Source: Catonia carolina (Eukaryota; Arthropoda; Insecta; Hemiptera; Achilidae). From it: a DNA stretch of 64,000 bases. The notes below the pieces were generated by a model. The model was not told where the DNA came from. It saw only the letters and a list, made by a program, of their open reading frames with translations, and did not search any database. Shown here in pieces: positions 45,926 through 58,347 of this stretch (positions within the stretch are counted from its first letter, which is position 1; the number at the start of each line of letters is the position of its first letter). Made by a program: the position numbers and the translations under genes. The stretch is taken from NCBI GenBank assembly GCA_035578175.1, contig JAQMRL010000003.1, forward strand, positions 89,010,469 to 89,074,468. Direction: 5' to 3'.

Positions 45926-46200
45926 TGTTGAGATCTCTGTGCAGATTACTATTTGTTTTGAAAGGTTTGTATAGTTTTGTCTGATTTTTTTTGGCGCAAC
46001 ACTACAATTGTACACCCTAAAATTTAGGTGACATTTTTATGATTATATAGACTACTGTTATTTTGTTACGAAGAGGCAGTTGTGACAACATCTCAGTAAC
46101 CAATAGAATTCCCTTTACTTGAGGTGCAAACCACTTATTTTTTCCTAACTTTTACGTATAAAAAACTCCCTCTCATGAGACCGTTGCATCTCATGGCTGG

Positions 46201-46506
46201 TGGCAATTTTTAAAAAGGCTTAGGCCCTACCTTGACTTATGGCAAAAATCATTAATGACTTCTGTATATACATTTTAAGAGGAATCAAATGACACTATTT
46301 TTGTTTCCAAATTACAACTTTGATTTCTTGACTTCCGGTTTAGGGCCACTTCCGGTCAAAACCGGAACTTCAAACCTAATCCAGACTCATAAATTTCTTG
46401 TGTAGATTACGAATTCGAAAACCGATTTTTGCTATCTTTTGTAGTTTCCGATATCTGGGTGAGACGCACAAAAGAAAATGATAAATGACAGTTTTAAAAA
46501 TTGCCA
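46201..46506. mobile_element. small inverted-repeat (MITE-like) element
   Basis: Bounded by TGGCAATTTTTAAAA (46201-46215) and its exact reverse complement TTTTAAAAATTGCCA (46492-46506). The interior contains ACTTCCGGTTTAGGGCC and ACTTCCGGTCAAAACCGG. No target duplication could be fixed with confidence. The AT-rich termini mean chance cannot be fully excluded. Confidence 0.5.
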
Positions 46507-46529
46507 ACAATAAAATGAAGCGTATTAGT

Positions 46530-46930
46530 TAAGAAAATCAAAAGGAATTTATAGAGATTGCGAAAATTAAAGAACGTTATTCTGTTAAATGGTTCAAGAG
46601 AAACGAACCATTAATGGAAGCTATCACAAAACTGAATCTAAAATTTTATGGACACCTGTATACGTAGAACGGATGACAAACACAATTTTAAGACACTAAA
46701 TACAATAGATCTAATTTTCTAACTAAGTAATTTAAATAAACCAGATAGGAAATTGAGAAAACGGAAACAAACCGAGAAAACATAACGATTCATATGAATT
46801 CAAAAGACGAATCACTGATTTAAAGGGCTTCAGCGTAGAATAAAAACACAGAAGGTAGACTAATGAATGGATGGAAGAAAATCGGTATAATTATGAGAGA
46901 ATAGAGTGAAAAATAGTTTACCAATTTATG
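46530..46930 (+). mobile_element. LINE C-terminal relic, decayed
   Basis: KLNLKFYGHLYT followed by scrambled frames, then EIEKTETNREN with ESLI and RAS. It aligns with KRRLKFYGHLYRMDDNRLTK and with the 20.1 kb fragment (VEKTGINREN ... LKGFQR). DNA phrases AACCGAGAAAAC and GATTTAAAGGGCTTC are shared with 20.1 kb. Confidence 0.55.
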
Positions 46931-49304
46931 TAAAAAGTTAGTTCACCTAATACAAAATGGCCTTAATTGAGAAAAAACACATTTAATTCCATAACAAAAC
47001 AAGTATCAACTACTTATTGTTAAAACATAAATTGAATCGTTTGGGTTTTTGTTTTTATTAAAACGTTGTGTAAATTGAGAGTTGTAATTTATTTTGAATA
47101 GTAAATATAAAATATTGTTCGAAATTTTGTATTTTAATGTTGTAGTATCATCAGACGTTTAGAAATTGACACGGTAAATGATTTCATGGAGTGTTTGTTA
47201 CTCAGTGGTTTATTTTTATCGCGATATCGATGAGACGATATAGTACAAAAATAAAAGAACGAAAAATGCTTGAACAAGATCTGATCCATCGCAAACTGAT
47301 TTGAATTTGATATTGAACGAATGGAATTTAATTTTCTTTTAAGAAAAGTAGTAGGTACCGTAGTTGCTTGCTTACTTAGCTTAGAAGCCTAGTACTTCCA
47401 CTCGGTTTCAATCTACTTATTTAGTCCTTTTTGGTTCGGGTAACAAACTTTTTTTTCTTGTACCACTTCCTTTCTCCATTCATCTCCGTTTACTTATTTT
47501 TTTCTTTTAGCATTTTAATACATGTCTGATGATGAAGCTGTAAAACAAACTTAAATATTCACAAACTAAACTCTAAAGATATTGGATTGATCATTGCATC
47601 TTGAGAATTAGAAACTTGAATATTGAATCCTTTCTCTCACACTTATCTTTATCTACTCCCTCTCTTTCTCTCTGTCATTCTCTTTTTCTTATTGTTGATC
47701 CAAACGTAATTTAAATATTCTTTATCACTTCCCTTCCTTCAAATCTTTATTCTCAATATTTTTCTCTTCCTTTTGCATATATATCTTACTTTTAGCAATT
47801 GCCAGTTATCATAAATTTGAATTTATTTCATTTGACTAATACATATTACAAATATTTTAATTCCTTATAATGAAAATTAAGTGATTTTAATGAAAATTTA
47901 TATAGAAGATTTCTTCTATCTTTTGTTTGTTATCAGTAAACTATTAACAACTACCTATTCAATTTTACTGATGCTTTTGTTATATTTGTGCAGCATTCCT
48001 CGTGCAGTATGTTCATTTGTGAGTGTCAACTGGTCGCTATACAAAAACTCTGGCCTAACCAATTCTATTTAAAAATTTAATAGTGACGTTCTACCAGCTG
48101 ACTGACTAGGCTGGCCTGAAGACCCTATGTTAATTTTTTTGTTAAATAAAATAATATTAAAATCCGGAGGGTGCTGTTCAACTCCTTTCTCAAAAAATAT
48201 CATCAAACAGTAAACTCTGTACCAAATTAGCTCATTGAGTACTCCAGCGATTGCTAATGAATTACTCTAGAAATCTAAACTGCTTTCATGTTTTTAGCTA
48301 AGGTCATCTGCTCATACGAAAGTCTCTCTCATTTTTTTTGGACACCTTTTTATTTTAATAGTTAAATTACATTAATTGCGTAACAAATAAAGAACAAAAG
48401 CAGAACAACAGACAGATCAAATAAATAATAAAGCCCGTAGTGAAAGAATGTTGAGAATTTAAAAATCTTTTAGAAATGTTCTAAACTACTTGACCTGGTC
48501 TGTATTAAATCCTAAAAGAAAAAATAATACCATTTAGTTTTCAGTATTAGGATATAAATTGTTATACCTGACGTATTGTGAAAGCTTATTTTTCTACTGT
48601 AATAGAACGTGTTCCGTTAATTAAATTTTTTAACTGATTTGTAAGATTCAGTGTAATAAAAAAGTAAAATAAAGTTTTATCAATAATTTTTAGTTTTTAA
48701 AAATAATATAAAAAAGTACCAATAAAATCTGTTACATCTCAAAGCTAACCTTCGAATCTTTACGATAAAATCTGATACATATATATGTTGTGTAGGTTAG
48801 AACACGTCTAATGTATGTACAACATGTCTGACAAGGCGAATCCCATCGGCTGAGTCTAAAGGGATTACTCATTGGAAACCTTACTGGAATAATTCAATGG
48901 GTATTAATAATAAGGATTAATAATATATATGCTTGTAAATATATAAGCTAAATCAATTTTGAAACGTTTGCTATAAAGAAAAAATTGGTTTTCTTAAGCG
49001 TTTGATATTCCACCGTGGGTGGTTATTTAATCACATATAATATAATTAGTAGTTCTGAAAATTTTGAAAGATAGTACTTGATTAATAAATAAGTTAGCTT
49101 TGCGTTTCTTAACTTTTGTTTAATTCCAGATGAAAATTTATAATAAATTGATCATGATTAATTAATAAATCAAGAAATTGCGTAAATACATGTTGAATAA
49201 TAATCATTGTTTATTTTAGGCCGTTGGCCATTCACATAACAATTTACACAAGTTTACTCTTGAATCTCTAGGACTAAAGTCAAGTTAAAAAAGTTATTCT
49301 TCTT
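46931..49304. other. AT-rich stretch without recognisable gene
   Basis: Contains a CT-rich tract at about 47633-47690. Nothing else recognised. Confidence 0.45.
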
Positions 49305-49400
49305 GCGGAGGATCTTTCTCTCAAATTTCTCTGCTGCTGCTAGACCAGCCTTCCCGATCATTCTAAGGCATTCAACCGCGTAAGACACACAGGATGTATC
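49305..49400 (-). mobile_element. LINE RT C-terminal relic
   Basis: Minus strand: DTSCVSYAVECLRMIGKAGL then AAAEKFERKILRKK. It is the block ECL.M.....LEKAERKILRKI, and shares ECLRM with the 18.5-18.7 kb fragment. Confidence 0.65.
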
Positions 49401-49665
49401 AGACAGCTACTATTCAAAAAAAAAATTATATGAAGATTACACTACTGGTTGCCTTTTCTCCTTTTCTATACCTTTAAATTCCCCCCAAGCCAATCATTCG
49501 GTATCTAATTTTTATATGTTGTGCTACTCTGTGCTTAGTATAACAGTTTAGCTTTATATTAAAGCAATTAAATTTTGGTTGTAACAAATAATTAAGATGA
49601 AGTAGTATTATATGAAATTTACAGCTATGTACAGGTCCGCAAGACAATAGTTAAGTTTTTAGCTT

Positions 49666-49870
49666 TTCTCCTCCTCCTCCTCCTCCTTCTTCTTGATCTG
49701 TTAGGCCATCCAGCTCCCAAAACGGTTGGTCCTACTAACTTTTCCTTGGCTTTTCCAAGTTCCGTTTTAAACTCGGTATTTACCTCTCATTCACTGTGAA
49801 AATTCGGTCCACATTCATACTCTGTGTGTGCCTTCTAAAACTTTCTACATTTTCCACCAAAGAGAAAATA
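49666..49870 (-). mobile_element. possible LINE 3' end with GAAGAAGGAGGA tail
   Basis: Minus strand reads VESFRRHTQSMNVDRIF, then PSLKRNLEKPRKS and DQPFWELDGLTDQ, which loosely fits R...R..NRIP.......SG.RN.GRPRKRW.DQ. A purine run AAGAAGAAGGAGGAGGAGGA follows, like the tails of other LINE ends here. Tentative. Confidence 0.4.
49668..49692. repeat. (CTC)n simple repeat
   Basis: Seven CTC/TCC units running into CTTCTTCTTG. Confidence 0.9.
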
Positions 49871-50157
49871 TCCAAATTCTGTCTGATACCAGCTTTACTC
49901 TGCCTATTTAGCTTAGAATAAGCCTACACGTATCAATAAATCCTGATCTCGGCACTTTGAAATTTATGCCTGCAGGAGCTGTCATTGTACACGTCACACT
50001 TCAAAGTATTAAGTATTAATAAGTATTCGATTTATTTTTTAAATAGCTGTTTTTTTAAACCAGATCAATAATAATATCAGATTTTTTAATCGCTTTGCTG
50101 AAGAAGTTCGTTGGACATTTATTAATGTGATACTATTATATTACTCTAACCCCTATG

Positions 50158-50480
50158 CCTAGGTTCGTTCGGGATCTGGATATAATAAATAACAAACAGG
50201 CTTTGTTTAAATTTGTAACAAATTTTTTTGAAACTATTAATAAGTACAACTAGTTATTATACAGACTACTTACAAATAAAATTAGATTACTTCATTTAAA
50301 TTAATTACTGGAGTTAAGCTTCAACTAGACTTGACTATAATTAAGAAACTGCCACTTACCAATCAATACAAATGATTTACCTGTCCATAACCACTTGATA
50401 CTACCATTAACATAATTCATAACCGGTCCCATATAGACAATTATTCGAAACGGCCCCGAAAAGACTAATTTCATTTACAG
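50158..50480 (-). repeat. LTR-like or promoter-like segment, copy 1
   Basis: Minus strand ends in TATATCCAGATCCCGAACGAAC. The same motif, ATCCCGAAACGGAC after a TTATTTAATAA run, ends the segment at 51.70 kb. Both have a long AT-rich body. No primer-binding site or coding region was seen, so LTR status is a guess. Confidence 0.35.
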
Positions 50481-51699
50481 TACAAACAAAAACAAACTCA
50501 CTACAAAGACGCTAACTGTTTTTATATCTGCGGTTGGATAATTTCTCCAGACAATCGAGACTCTTCAGACACATTTCGTTAGACTTGAATGTGGCAGAAG
50601 GAATCAAAATAAAAACAAAAGTTTCTACTGGTTTCGAATTCCGAGAATTTCCATTCAAAGTTTTAATTCATTTCAATCCATTACCCATGTTCAATATACA
50701 CTATTATAAAATTCACAATTTATTCCTTTAACTATTTTTAGAAGATAACTATGAATTTAAAAACTTTATATTATCTAATTCTAAAATATCATGAGTACTT
50801 AAAATTTGACAACCTTGTAAATTGATGATTCCAATTCAATTTTTATGTATGAGTAAATAAAGGTTTTTGTTATACGAATATGGTGTAGTATATTAGGCTT
50901 AACTTGGAAAGTTAAGCATTCGTATATATTTTTAAGTACTGCATTAAATTTCTTTACAAATGGTAAAATTTGTATGGAAACCCTTTTCATTAGTAAATCA
51001 TAATATAGAAAGAATTCTATTTCCTCTTTTCTCTTTTATAACTACCTTAAAACGCCATTGTAATTCAACAAATGAAAGTCTACAGAGCTCTTCACTTAAG
51101 AAAATTAACTTAAACTTATAATTTCGTTTAGTGTTTGTAAAATTCGGTTAAAACGACTAATTTATTTACTTAATTCCATTCACTGATAAATTAAGAGTAG
51201 TGTAAATATTTTTTTAACTTAATATTTTATATATTTTAATTAAATATAAGTAATGATTTTCGCTGAAGATTTATAGGTGCAATTTTCTTGTGCCATGTGC
51301 AAATAAAAATAAATTACTGAATAATTACAGAAGACGATATTACACTGTCCAATGCTTGGTTAACGCATTTTTATAGACCTTTTGGTTAGTTTTATGTGTC
51401 AATAAAGTTAAAATTAAAGTTTCACTGTGAGAGCACATACAGCCACGAATCAGGTCAAACCACCTTCTTCATATTGCTTTAAACTATTAATATATTTTCT
51501 ATTACGTGTTTTTATCTACGTGCTGCTATTGCTTAAATGTAAGTAATACATTTTCGGGATAGTAGTAAAATTTAAAAACAACGTGCTCAATGGATTAGTA
51601 AATTGAATTTTTTATGGTATTTTAAATACCATAACAGGCAGGCTCATAACAGGCCGAATTTGGCTTTATAATTAATCATTAAAATTGGGACACTTATCG
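50481..51699. other. AT-rich stretch without recognisable gene
   Basis: Nothing recognised. CATAACAGGCAGGCTCATAAC at 51629 repeats the start phrase of Rpt-2 without the rest of it. Confidence 0.4.
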
Positions 51700-52260
51700 C
51701 TAAGGTCCGTTTCGGGATCTAGGTTATTAAATAATTAATACACTAAAGTTTACAATTACAAATATTTATTACACTAAAAGGTTTACAAAATAAATAATGA
51801 AGTAATACAATAAATGACTTAATAATTTACTTAAAATAAATAATAAACTAATTATAATGGAGTAATACAATAAATAACCTAAATAATTTACTTAGTACTA
51901 CTTACAATAATTATACAAAAACTGAATATAATGCACATACAGAACAAGATAATATAACAATAGTTAACCACTACAATGCTCGGATACGTAACCTGTACTA
52001 CGCACCGATAGCCATTCAATAAACACTCGTCAGAGATCAAATGGATACTAACTCTTAACCGCACCCGGGGCTCCCTTTATATAGGTTAGATGAAAGAGTT
52101 TTCTCGAAGGACACAGAAATTTGATCAAAAAGATAATTCCAGAGTGGCAGAGAAATTCCATGAAAATAAAAAAGTACAAAAAACTCTTTTTACTGGAAAA
52201 GTCTTAACTATTGTAAACAAGTAAATAGATCTATTGTAAATAGATAAAAGTTGTTACAGG
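51700..52260 (-). repeat. LTR-like segment with TATA box
   Basis: On the minus strand, a possible start TGTAACAACTTTTATC (52258) is followed by CTATATAAAGGGAGCCCCGG (TATA motif at 52083-52074), a GC-richer ~110 base leader (TATCGGTGCGTAGTACAGGT), then a long AT-rich part with several AATAA-type signals and the end ATCCCGAAACGGAC. This is the architecture of an LTR (TATA, start region, poly(A) signal), but no TG...CA boundary, primer-binding site or pol sequence was identified. It could also be a host promoter facing left. Confidence 0.35.
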
Positions 52261-52538
52261 TAATCAGCCGACCTTTTCATAAATAGTTGTACAACAAAAC
52301 CTTTTATAAATAGGTATACTTTTATTGTTATTATTGCCCTATTGTTACTTTTTCACTCTATTATCTACTCTTTACCATTTTGTGAATGAGGGTACTAGAA
52401 ATTTCGCGAACCATGCCCTTCTTCGATATTGTCACAATATACATTATACTTTATGTATTTACGTTATTAAGCCATTACGTCATTGTCATATAAACGCCAT
52501 TATACTTATTTATACGGCCGTATCGGCTGCAATTTTCC

Positions 52539-52925
52539 ATAACAAGCAGATGGAGTGTTTAATTATTGGCACTCGATCTGCTAGTTCCAAGGCTACAAAA
52601 AATAGTTCCGTTTCTTATCACACGGTCAGCCAATTATATGACTGAAGTAATTAAGAACTGAAACGGTAGAGGTGTAAAAGACACTATTCAGTTATTTCCT
52701 CTGAGAGTAGTTATTAGTTTCATTATACAGCCAGACCCTGTGATGGATGATGGGAAGATGTCATTTACAGGGTGGAAAATAGATGTTTCTCAGAGAAACT
52801 GACATGCCGATAAGCATACTTTTCCACTCGGTGAGGAAGAAACTGGTAAATTACTTTACTTTTCGTTTTATTTAGTAAAGCCTATAGAGGTTTTAACCAC
52901 CCTTTACCTGGTGACCTAACCAACA
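52539..52925 (+). repeat. Rpt-2 copy 3, full length
   Basis: CATAACAAGCAGATGGAGTG (52539), AAGGCTACAAAAAATAGTTC (52589), CACACGGTCAGCCAATTATA (52619), TTTCATTATACAGCCAGACC (52718), and TTTTATTTAGTAAAGCCTAT with AGAGGTTTTAACCACC near the end. It is closest in layout to the 26.0 kb copy. Confidence 0.85.
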
Positions 52926-53139
52926 TTTGAAATAAATAATTTTTTGTGGGTAAACATTTGAAAGGCCGTGTTGATGATTTGAACTAACCCTTGAGAAACA
53001 TTTCAAAAATTATTCCGGGGTTAATTTATCTTCTTGGAATTCTACCATAGTATCTAAGTTTGATTATCTATTTATCTTTTACTGTAAAATAAATTCAGAA
53101 TTATCTAATCTATTGATGATCATTATCAGTTTGACCCAC

Positions 53140-53312
53140 CGGTTGGTCTAGTGGTGAATCAGCTGTTTAACAGCTGGTTTTCGAAGACGAAGGTTTCGTG
53201 GTTCAGATCAAAGTAAAAGTTACTTTTATTCTGATTCGAATCATATAGGGCATGTATACTATACGGAAATCGTAAAGCTCATTGTACAGTACCGTAATAA
53301 AAAAAAAAAACA
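53140..53312 (+). mobile_element. SINE-B copy, 3'-truncated with A-rich tail
   Basis: GACCCACCGGTTGGTCTAGT carries an A-box-like head; GTGAATCAGCTGTTTAACAG and GTTTTCGAAGACGAAGGTTT match the 34.6 kb copy. The middle TTACTTTTATTCTGATTCGA corresponds to the TTACTTTTATACGGATTTGA block. A run of 12 A ends it at 53299-53310. Confidence 0.7.
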
Positions 53313-55924
53313 ATAAAAGGTCCGGAACAATTTTTTCTTCGTAGGTATGAAAGTTACTGATTTTTAATATTGGGAACTTTTCCCTTGTCTTCCACTGTTA
53401 TTTTGATTGCAATTATCTTTTATTTGTTATATTAAAAGTTGATAACTAACGCCAATAAATCAGGTTTTAACATACGTCTACATTTGAAAAAATTAGTCAA
53501 ATTTTCTTCTTTATGTATACCGTGCTTCCAACAAATTTGACGTGCGTATAGAGAAATTAACATTGGACAATGTACAAACTATCTACTAACAAAATTATCC
53601 TTAAATTATCCTTACCTATTTTCAAATAAAGCCAACCTTTTTTCTGCTACAACTTTAATACAAAAACAAAACTAACAAACCCTTAATAAAACGAAATGAA
53701 TTTACCGTCAATTTTATATGTTTCCCTTTCTTCTTCGACCTAAAAAGACATTCTGTTCGTAACACGACCGGAAACTGTACAAAATTTTACACAGCTCAAG
53801 GAGAATCAACTCACACTGCCGTATCTATACCGGGTGAGTATGGCTACCAACTTCGGGTCACAAAACAAAATTTTCCTATCTTAGAGAAAATTTACCAGAC
53901 ATTAAAAATTGGGTAACAGGACTAAAAAATCAATCTGTATAAGTGAATTATTAGCTATTAGAATATTTTGTAGACTAATTTTTAATCTGTCTCCAAATGA
54001 CTGGAGTAATAAAAGTAAATGCATCCTTAGAATTAGATTAGTGTTGACAGTACTTTGTTCAATGTTAATTTTCCTATACATAAAATTTGTTGGGAAGCAC
54101 AATATATCTGTAAATCGGAAGTTATTTTAAATAACTTTATTATTTTAATATTCTATTATAGCTTTTCTCTAAAGTGAAATTCCCTTAAATTATCTTGGGT
54201 TTTGCTTTAAATTTTTTAAATATTACTGTGCATTAAAATGAAATGGTATCTTAGAATTAAATTTCGTCAAAAAATATCGTACCTCTTACAAGTTAGTTTG
54301 TTTTTTCTTTATTCTTTAGCCATTATTCGCCTAGTAAAATAAACGAATGACAGTAGAGAGACTGTAACCGTGTCTGTTGCAGTGTGATGCGGGACATATG
54401 ATCTTCTAATTTAAAAAAGAATCTCTTGAAAGTAATTTTCTCTAAGCCACGCTGTTTTTGAATCTTCTAAAAGAATCTAGAAGGAAAGAATAACTGAGTT
54501 AAAGAGTGTAACCGTCATTTCAACGCCTAGCCTTAATACCCGTCAACAAGAGAGAGGGTTCCTTCAATCATGTCGCTCCATTTCTAAGATAGAATTTAAA
54601 ATTTAAACTTCACTCTACGTATAAGCTTTTGTATTATTATATAAAAAATTTAATTCTAAACAAAAGTATGCTTAGCTTTTTATTTCGAATTATATTTTGA
54701 GCGCGATTAAAATTTATTATCATCAATCGTACGACAAAAGAATTTTAACTTTATTAAAATAATTTATTTTTCCTTCTATTATGCAAGTTAACCAACGTTT
54801 TAAGAAGATTAAATTGAGAGTTTTAAATTCAGTTGATGCACTTTTGCTTTTAAATATTTAAACAATATAAATTTGAGCGCCGGATTCAAAGAAATCGTAA
54901 ATTTGTTTCGCTACTTTTTAATTACTCGACCTAAATTTATATATCAGAACACTTATTTAAAAACGTTGCACTAAAAATGCTTTTTAAGATGAAAGTAATT
55001 TTCTGAATCCTTATAAAATAATATTTTACACATAAGTTTACCATATCGCAAAGAAAACATCTTAGGCCAGACAAAAATAATTTGAACCAAACCATTTTAG
55101 TTACAACAAATTTTTATGTTTGATATTTTTTATTTTAAAATATTTTTTTATCAAATTTGCTGATCAAAAATCTTAACAAAAATTTTAATTTTGTTAAACA
55201 ATTTGTATAAAACAGTGTATAAATCAAAGATTTATTAAAAAAATAACATCAGAGAGCCAATAATGATCGATAAACAAGAAATATAAAAAATTAGAGTTTT
55301 AAAATTCGAATTAATTTTTTTAATGCGTGGTAACGTGGCTTGTGCGTAGGTAATGTTCAGAGATATATAGGTATTTGGAAAATTTCAAATTTGACCAAAA
55401 ATTGAACCAGGTGTCTCTTGCATAGAAGATAGTTGTTCTGACCACCAACTGCCATACATTAATATAGACAGTATGATAAAGTTGAATAATAAAGAAAATA
55501 GGTATTTTTTTTGTTTACCGGTATTTCTTTCTTTGAAAATATTATAGTTATAATTTATGTACAATGACCAGGTTTTTTTTAAAGAATGAATAAACACAAA
55601 TAACAATATGATTTTGATAAATTAGGAGTTCATTGACGCAGTTTTGGTATTTAGAAAAGAAAAAGAAAATTAAGTATTAAAACAAAACTTTGTGAAAATT
55701 ATAAGAATAATTTATTCTAATTTTCTATTTCATTTCATAACTTAAGAGCGAAATGAGGTGAATGTATATAAAATTTTAGGTAGGCTATTTTGACCTAAAA
55801 CAAAAGATGTTAGAAAAACGTCGTTAACAGTTATTTCCTATACTCAGTAGATGCTCACGTCTACCGATTCATTTAAAATTATTAACGTATAAATAATATT
55901 TACTCCGTTCTTTATGGACTAAGG
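53313..55924. other. AT-rich stretch without recognisable gene
   Basis: Nothing recognised on either strand. Overlapping open frames on both strands at 53902-54130 have no motif. Confidence 0.45.
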
Positions 55925-56205
55925 CTGTCAAACCTTCGGTTCAGCTAAACCTGCCGTTAATAACAAATTCCAACTTATCTAATCTAAATGCCTACGCATT
56001 ATTGCCAATGCCCCTTGGTATGTCAAAAACGAAACTTTACACAACGACCTAAAAATACCATTCGCTAACGATGTTATCCTTTGCTTATACAGGCGTTTCA
56101 AACAAAAAAATTTCCAATTACGAAAACACGACCTCAATTCATAAAAAAATTTCCTGAAAACCTGGAAAGGCATCTATTCAGATGTTGAAGTAGAGAAATG
56201 GCGTA
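55925..56205 (+). mobile_element. jockey-type RT relic
   Basis: An open piece reads QLI, stop, SKCLRIIANAPWYV, KNETLHNDLKIPFANDVILC and LYRRFKQKNFQL with a stop near 56133. This is the hallmark jockey/BS/X-element block Q..KCLRII.NAPWYV.N..LH.DL..P. Upstream codons are shifted. A MITE has landed just beyond its 3' side. Confidence 0.8.
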
Positions 56206-56210
56206 AGGTA

Positions 56211-56657
56211 GAGGAGACCGGGGCTAGTAGGCGTAGGGGAAAGTAGGCGCACTCGCGATAAATCTGTTGTTTAGACGTTTTCTATCCTGAAACTTGGATC
56301 ACTGTTTCCGGCAGTCACTGTTTATATTTCGTTGTTTTTTGAGCCGTTTATGAACGCACAACAACATTCCACATTAATTGTTTGTTTTCTACCATAGGTA
56401 AGTGAAATTTAGGTTTCTCTGTTATTAATTTTTCATACAATCATAAAAGTATGGTTAAATAACCCATTAATATTTGTATCATTTAATTCACCAGTTCTTT
56501 GGGGTTTTTACTGTGGCAAGTTAAAGTAAATTGATGGCTTAGTTTTTTAACTACGCCATCGTTTTCCAAACAGGTAAAGCCGGGGCTAGTTGGCGCTTCA
56601 TAATTAGCTACAAAAAATATATATGTAAAATGTGCACCAACTAGCTCCGGTCTCCCC
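56211..56657. mobile_element. 447 bp MITE with TIRs and TA target duplication
   Basis: The left end GAGGAGACCGGGGCTAGTAG and the reverse complement of the right end, GGGGAGACCGGAGCTAGTTG, are ~20 bp terminal inverted repeats with three mismatches. TA flanks both sides (56209-56210, 56658-56659). A third copy of the motif, CCGGGGCTAGTTGGCGC, lies inside near the right end (56580-56596) in direct orientation to the left end. No coding sequence. The superfamily is uncertain; TA duplication fits Tc1/mariner/pogo-type elements. Confidence 0.75.
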
Positions 56658-56659
56658 TA

Positions 56660-57011
56660 CACAAATTTATTTGTATGTAATTGCAGTTTTACTGTTGAGT
56701 ACGTTCTTCTTAAAGTAATTTTTCATCCCATTTACCATTGTTGTTAACAAATTTATCTACTGTTTGCGAATTCACAGTTGTAAATAAACAAATATAGGTA
56801 ATCAAGGAAAGTATTTTGATATAATTATGACCAGTGGACGAATGAAATCTCTGCGAATGTTGTATGTACACGTTACGTATACGTACAAAATAAACTTTTA
56901 GTAGAATCCTACTTTTATTGATCTTTTTTTAATTGTACTAAAGATGACTGTAATATTCTGAAACTATATTTAAATAATCGTGTGATGAGAGTGTTTGTGT
57001 GACATAGGAAA
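56660..57011. other. AT-rich stretch without recognisable gene
   Basis: Nothing recognised. Confidence 0.45.
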
Positions 57012-57395
57012 TATATTTTTGTTGTTTTAACTCACTAGCCGAAAGGCTGGTTTGAACCTCTAAAGATTTTACTAAGTAAAACGAGAAGTCGGGTAGTTTA
57101 CTTTTGCCTTCCTCACTGAGTTGAAAAATATGCTTAATCACTTATTATTCACCCTGTAAATAACGCTTCCTTTTATTCACCATAGAGTCTGGCTGTATAA
57201 TGAGATTCATTACTTTTAGAGGAAATTACTCTGACTAGTGTCTTTTACACCTCTACCATTTTTATTGTTAAATGATTTAGTCATTTAATTGGCCGACCAT
57301 GTGATAATAAACACAACTATTTTTCGTATCCTGGAACTAACACATGCAGTTCAAAAATAACCTAGCACTCCATCTGTATGTTATAGACATTAGCA
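57012..57395 (-). repeat. Rpt-2 copy 4, full length, minus orientation
   Basis: Reverse complement of the family: GCACTCCATCTGTATGTTAT (57366), GTATAATGAGATTCATTACT (57196), CCCTGTAAATAACGC (57152) and GATTTTACTAAGTAAAACGA (57065) at the far end. Confidence 0.8.
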
Positions 57396-58345
57396 AATAT
57401 ATTACTTGATTAAATCGTTTCTTGAAAATATTTTGTTTTTGTTTTTATAAATGTTTGGGGTTAAAACTAACTAGTTTTACCCAAACAACTAAATTATAGT
57501 AAAATAGCACGTTATTGTGTAGATACAAGTCTTTCTTTTTAGTTATAAATGCAGAAGCGCTGTTTACTTTTTTGTCACGTATTTAAAACATTCGATGCAG
57601 GAGTTCTGTGTTCTGTTCCAACCCCTATTCTATCCTTTGGTAGTAGTGGTACTTGCTTCAACGGTGTTATCTTGTCCTAGATATCGTCTTTTTTTTGTTC
57701 CCCGTTCAATGGCAATACTATGAATCCGTGATGTTTATCCGAAATTCTTCTCTTTTTGATTACCTTTTATCTACGTTTACTATTATTTTTTTTCTTTTAT
57801 TTAACGTTGATTTTTAGAAACGATTCTTGTGACAAGAACCGAATGAATCCTTTTAACAACTGTACCCTGTGTTCGTACGTAATCTAAAAAAAAGAACTCT
57901 GTTCCATTATACTCTGTGCATTGCATTTACAGTATCTTGGAAACTGTAAAACACCAATACACCGACGTTTGATTTCTACATCGGTGAACTAAACGAATTC
58001 CGTTAATGTTTCTTTTGTATCGCTTTCAATATATCCAACAAAATTGCTTGTTTATTTTATTTATATAAATTTGTTTATACTTCTTGTTTTAATATAAATA
58101 TTACATATTACTTAGTTACGTTGCTCTACTTATACTATACTATTTTATCATTATTATTTATTGTATTTCAGTCAACTTTAGACTACGATAATTATACACG
58201 AATTACTTCTTTAATTTTCTTTCTCAAATTTTAATTTCGAAGCTTAAGTTTTCTTCTTTTTCCCATTTTCATTCATTAATTCCAAAAATACGTTCTTTCT
58301 TTTATTGCTCCATTTAATTCTCATGTTTTCAGTTTTTTCCGCATA
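57396..58345. other. AT-rich stretch without recognisable gene
   Basis: Nothing recognised. Confidence 0.45.
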
Positions 58346-58347
58346 TA

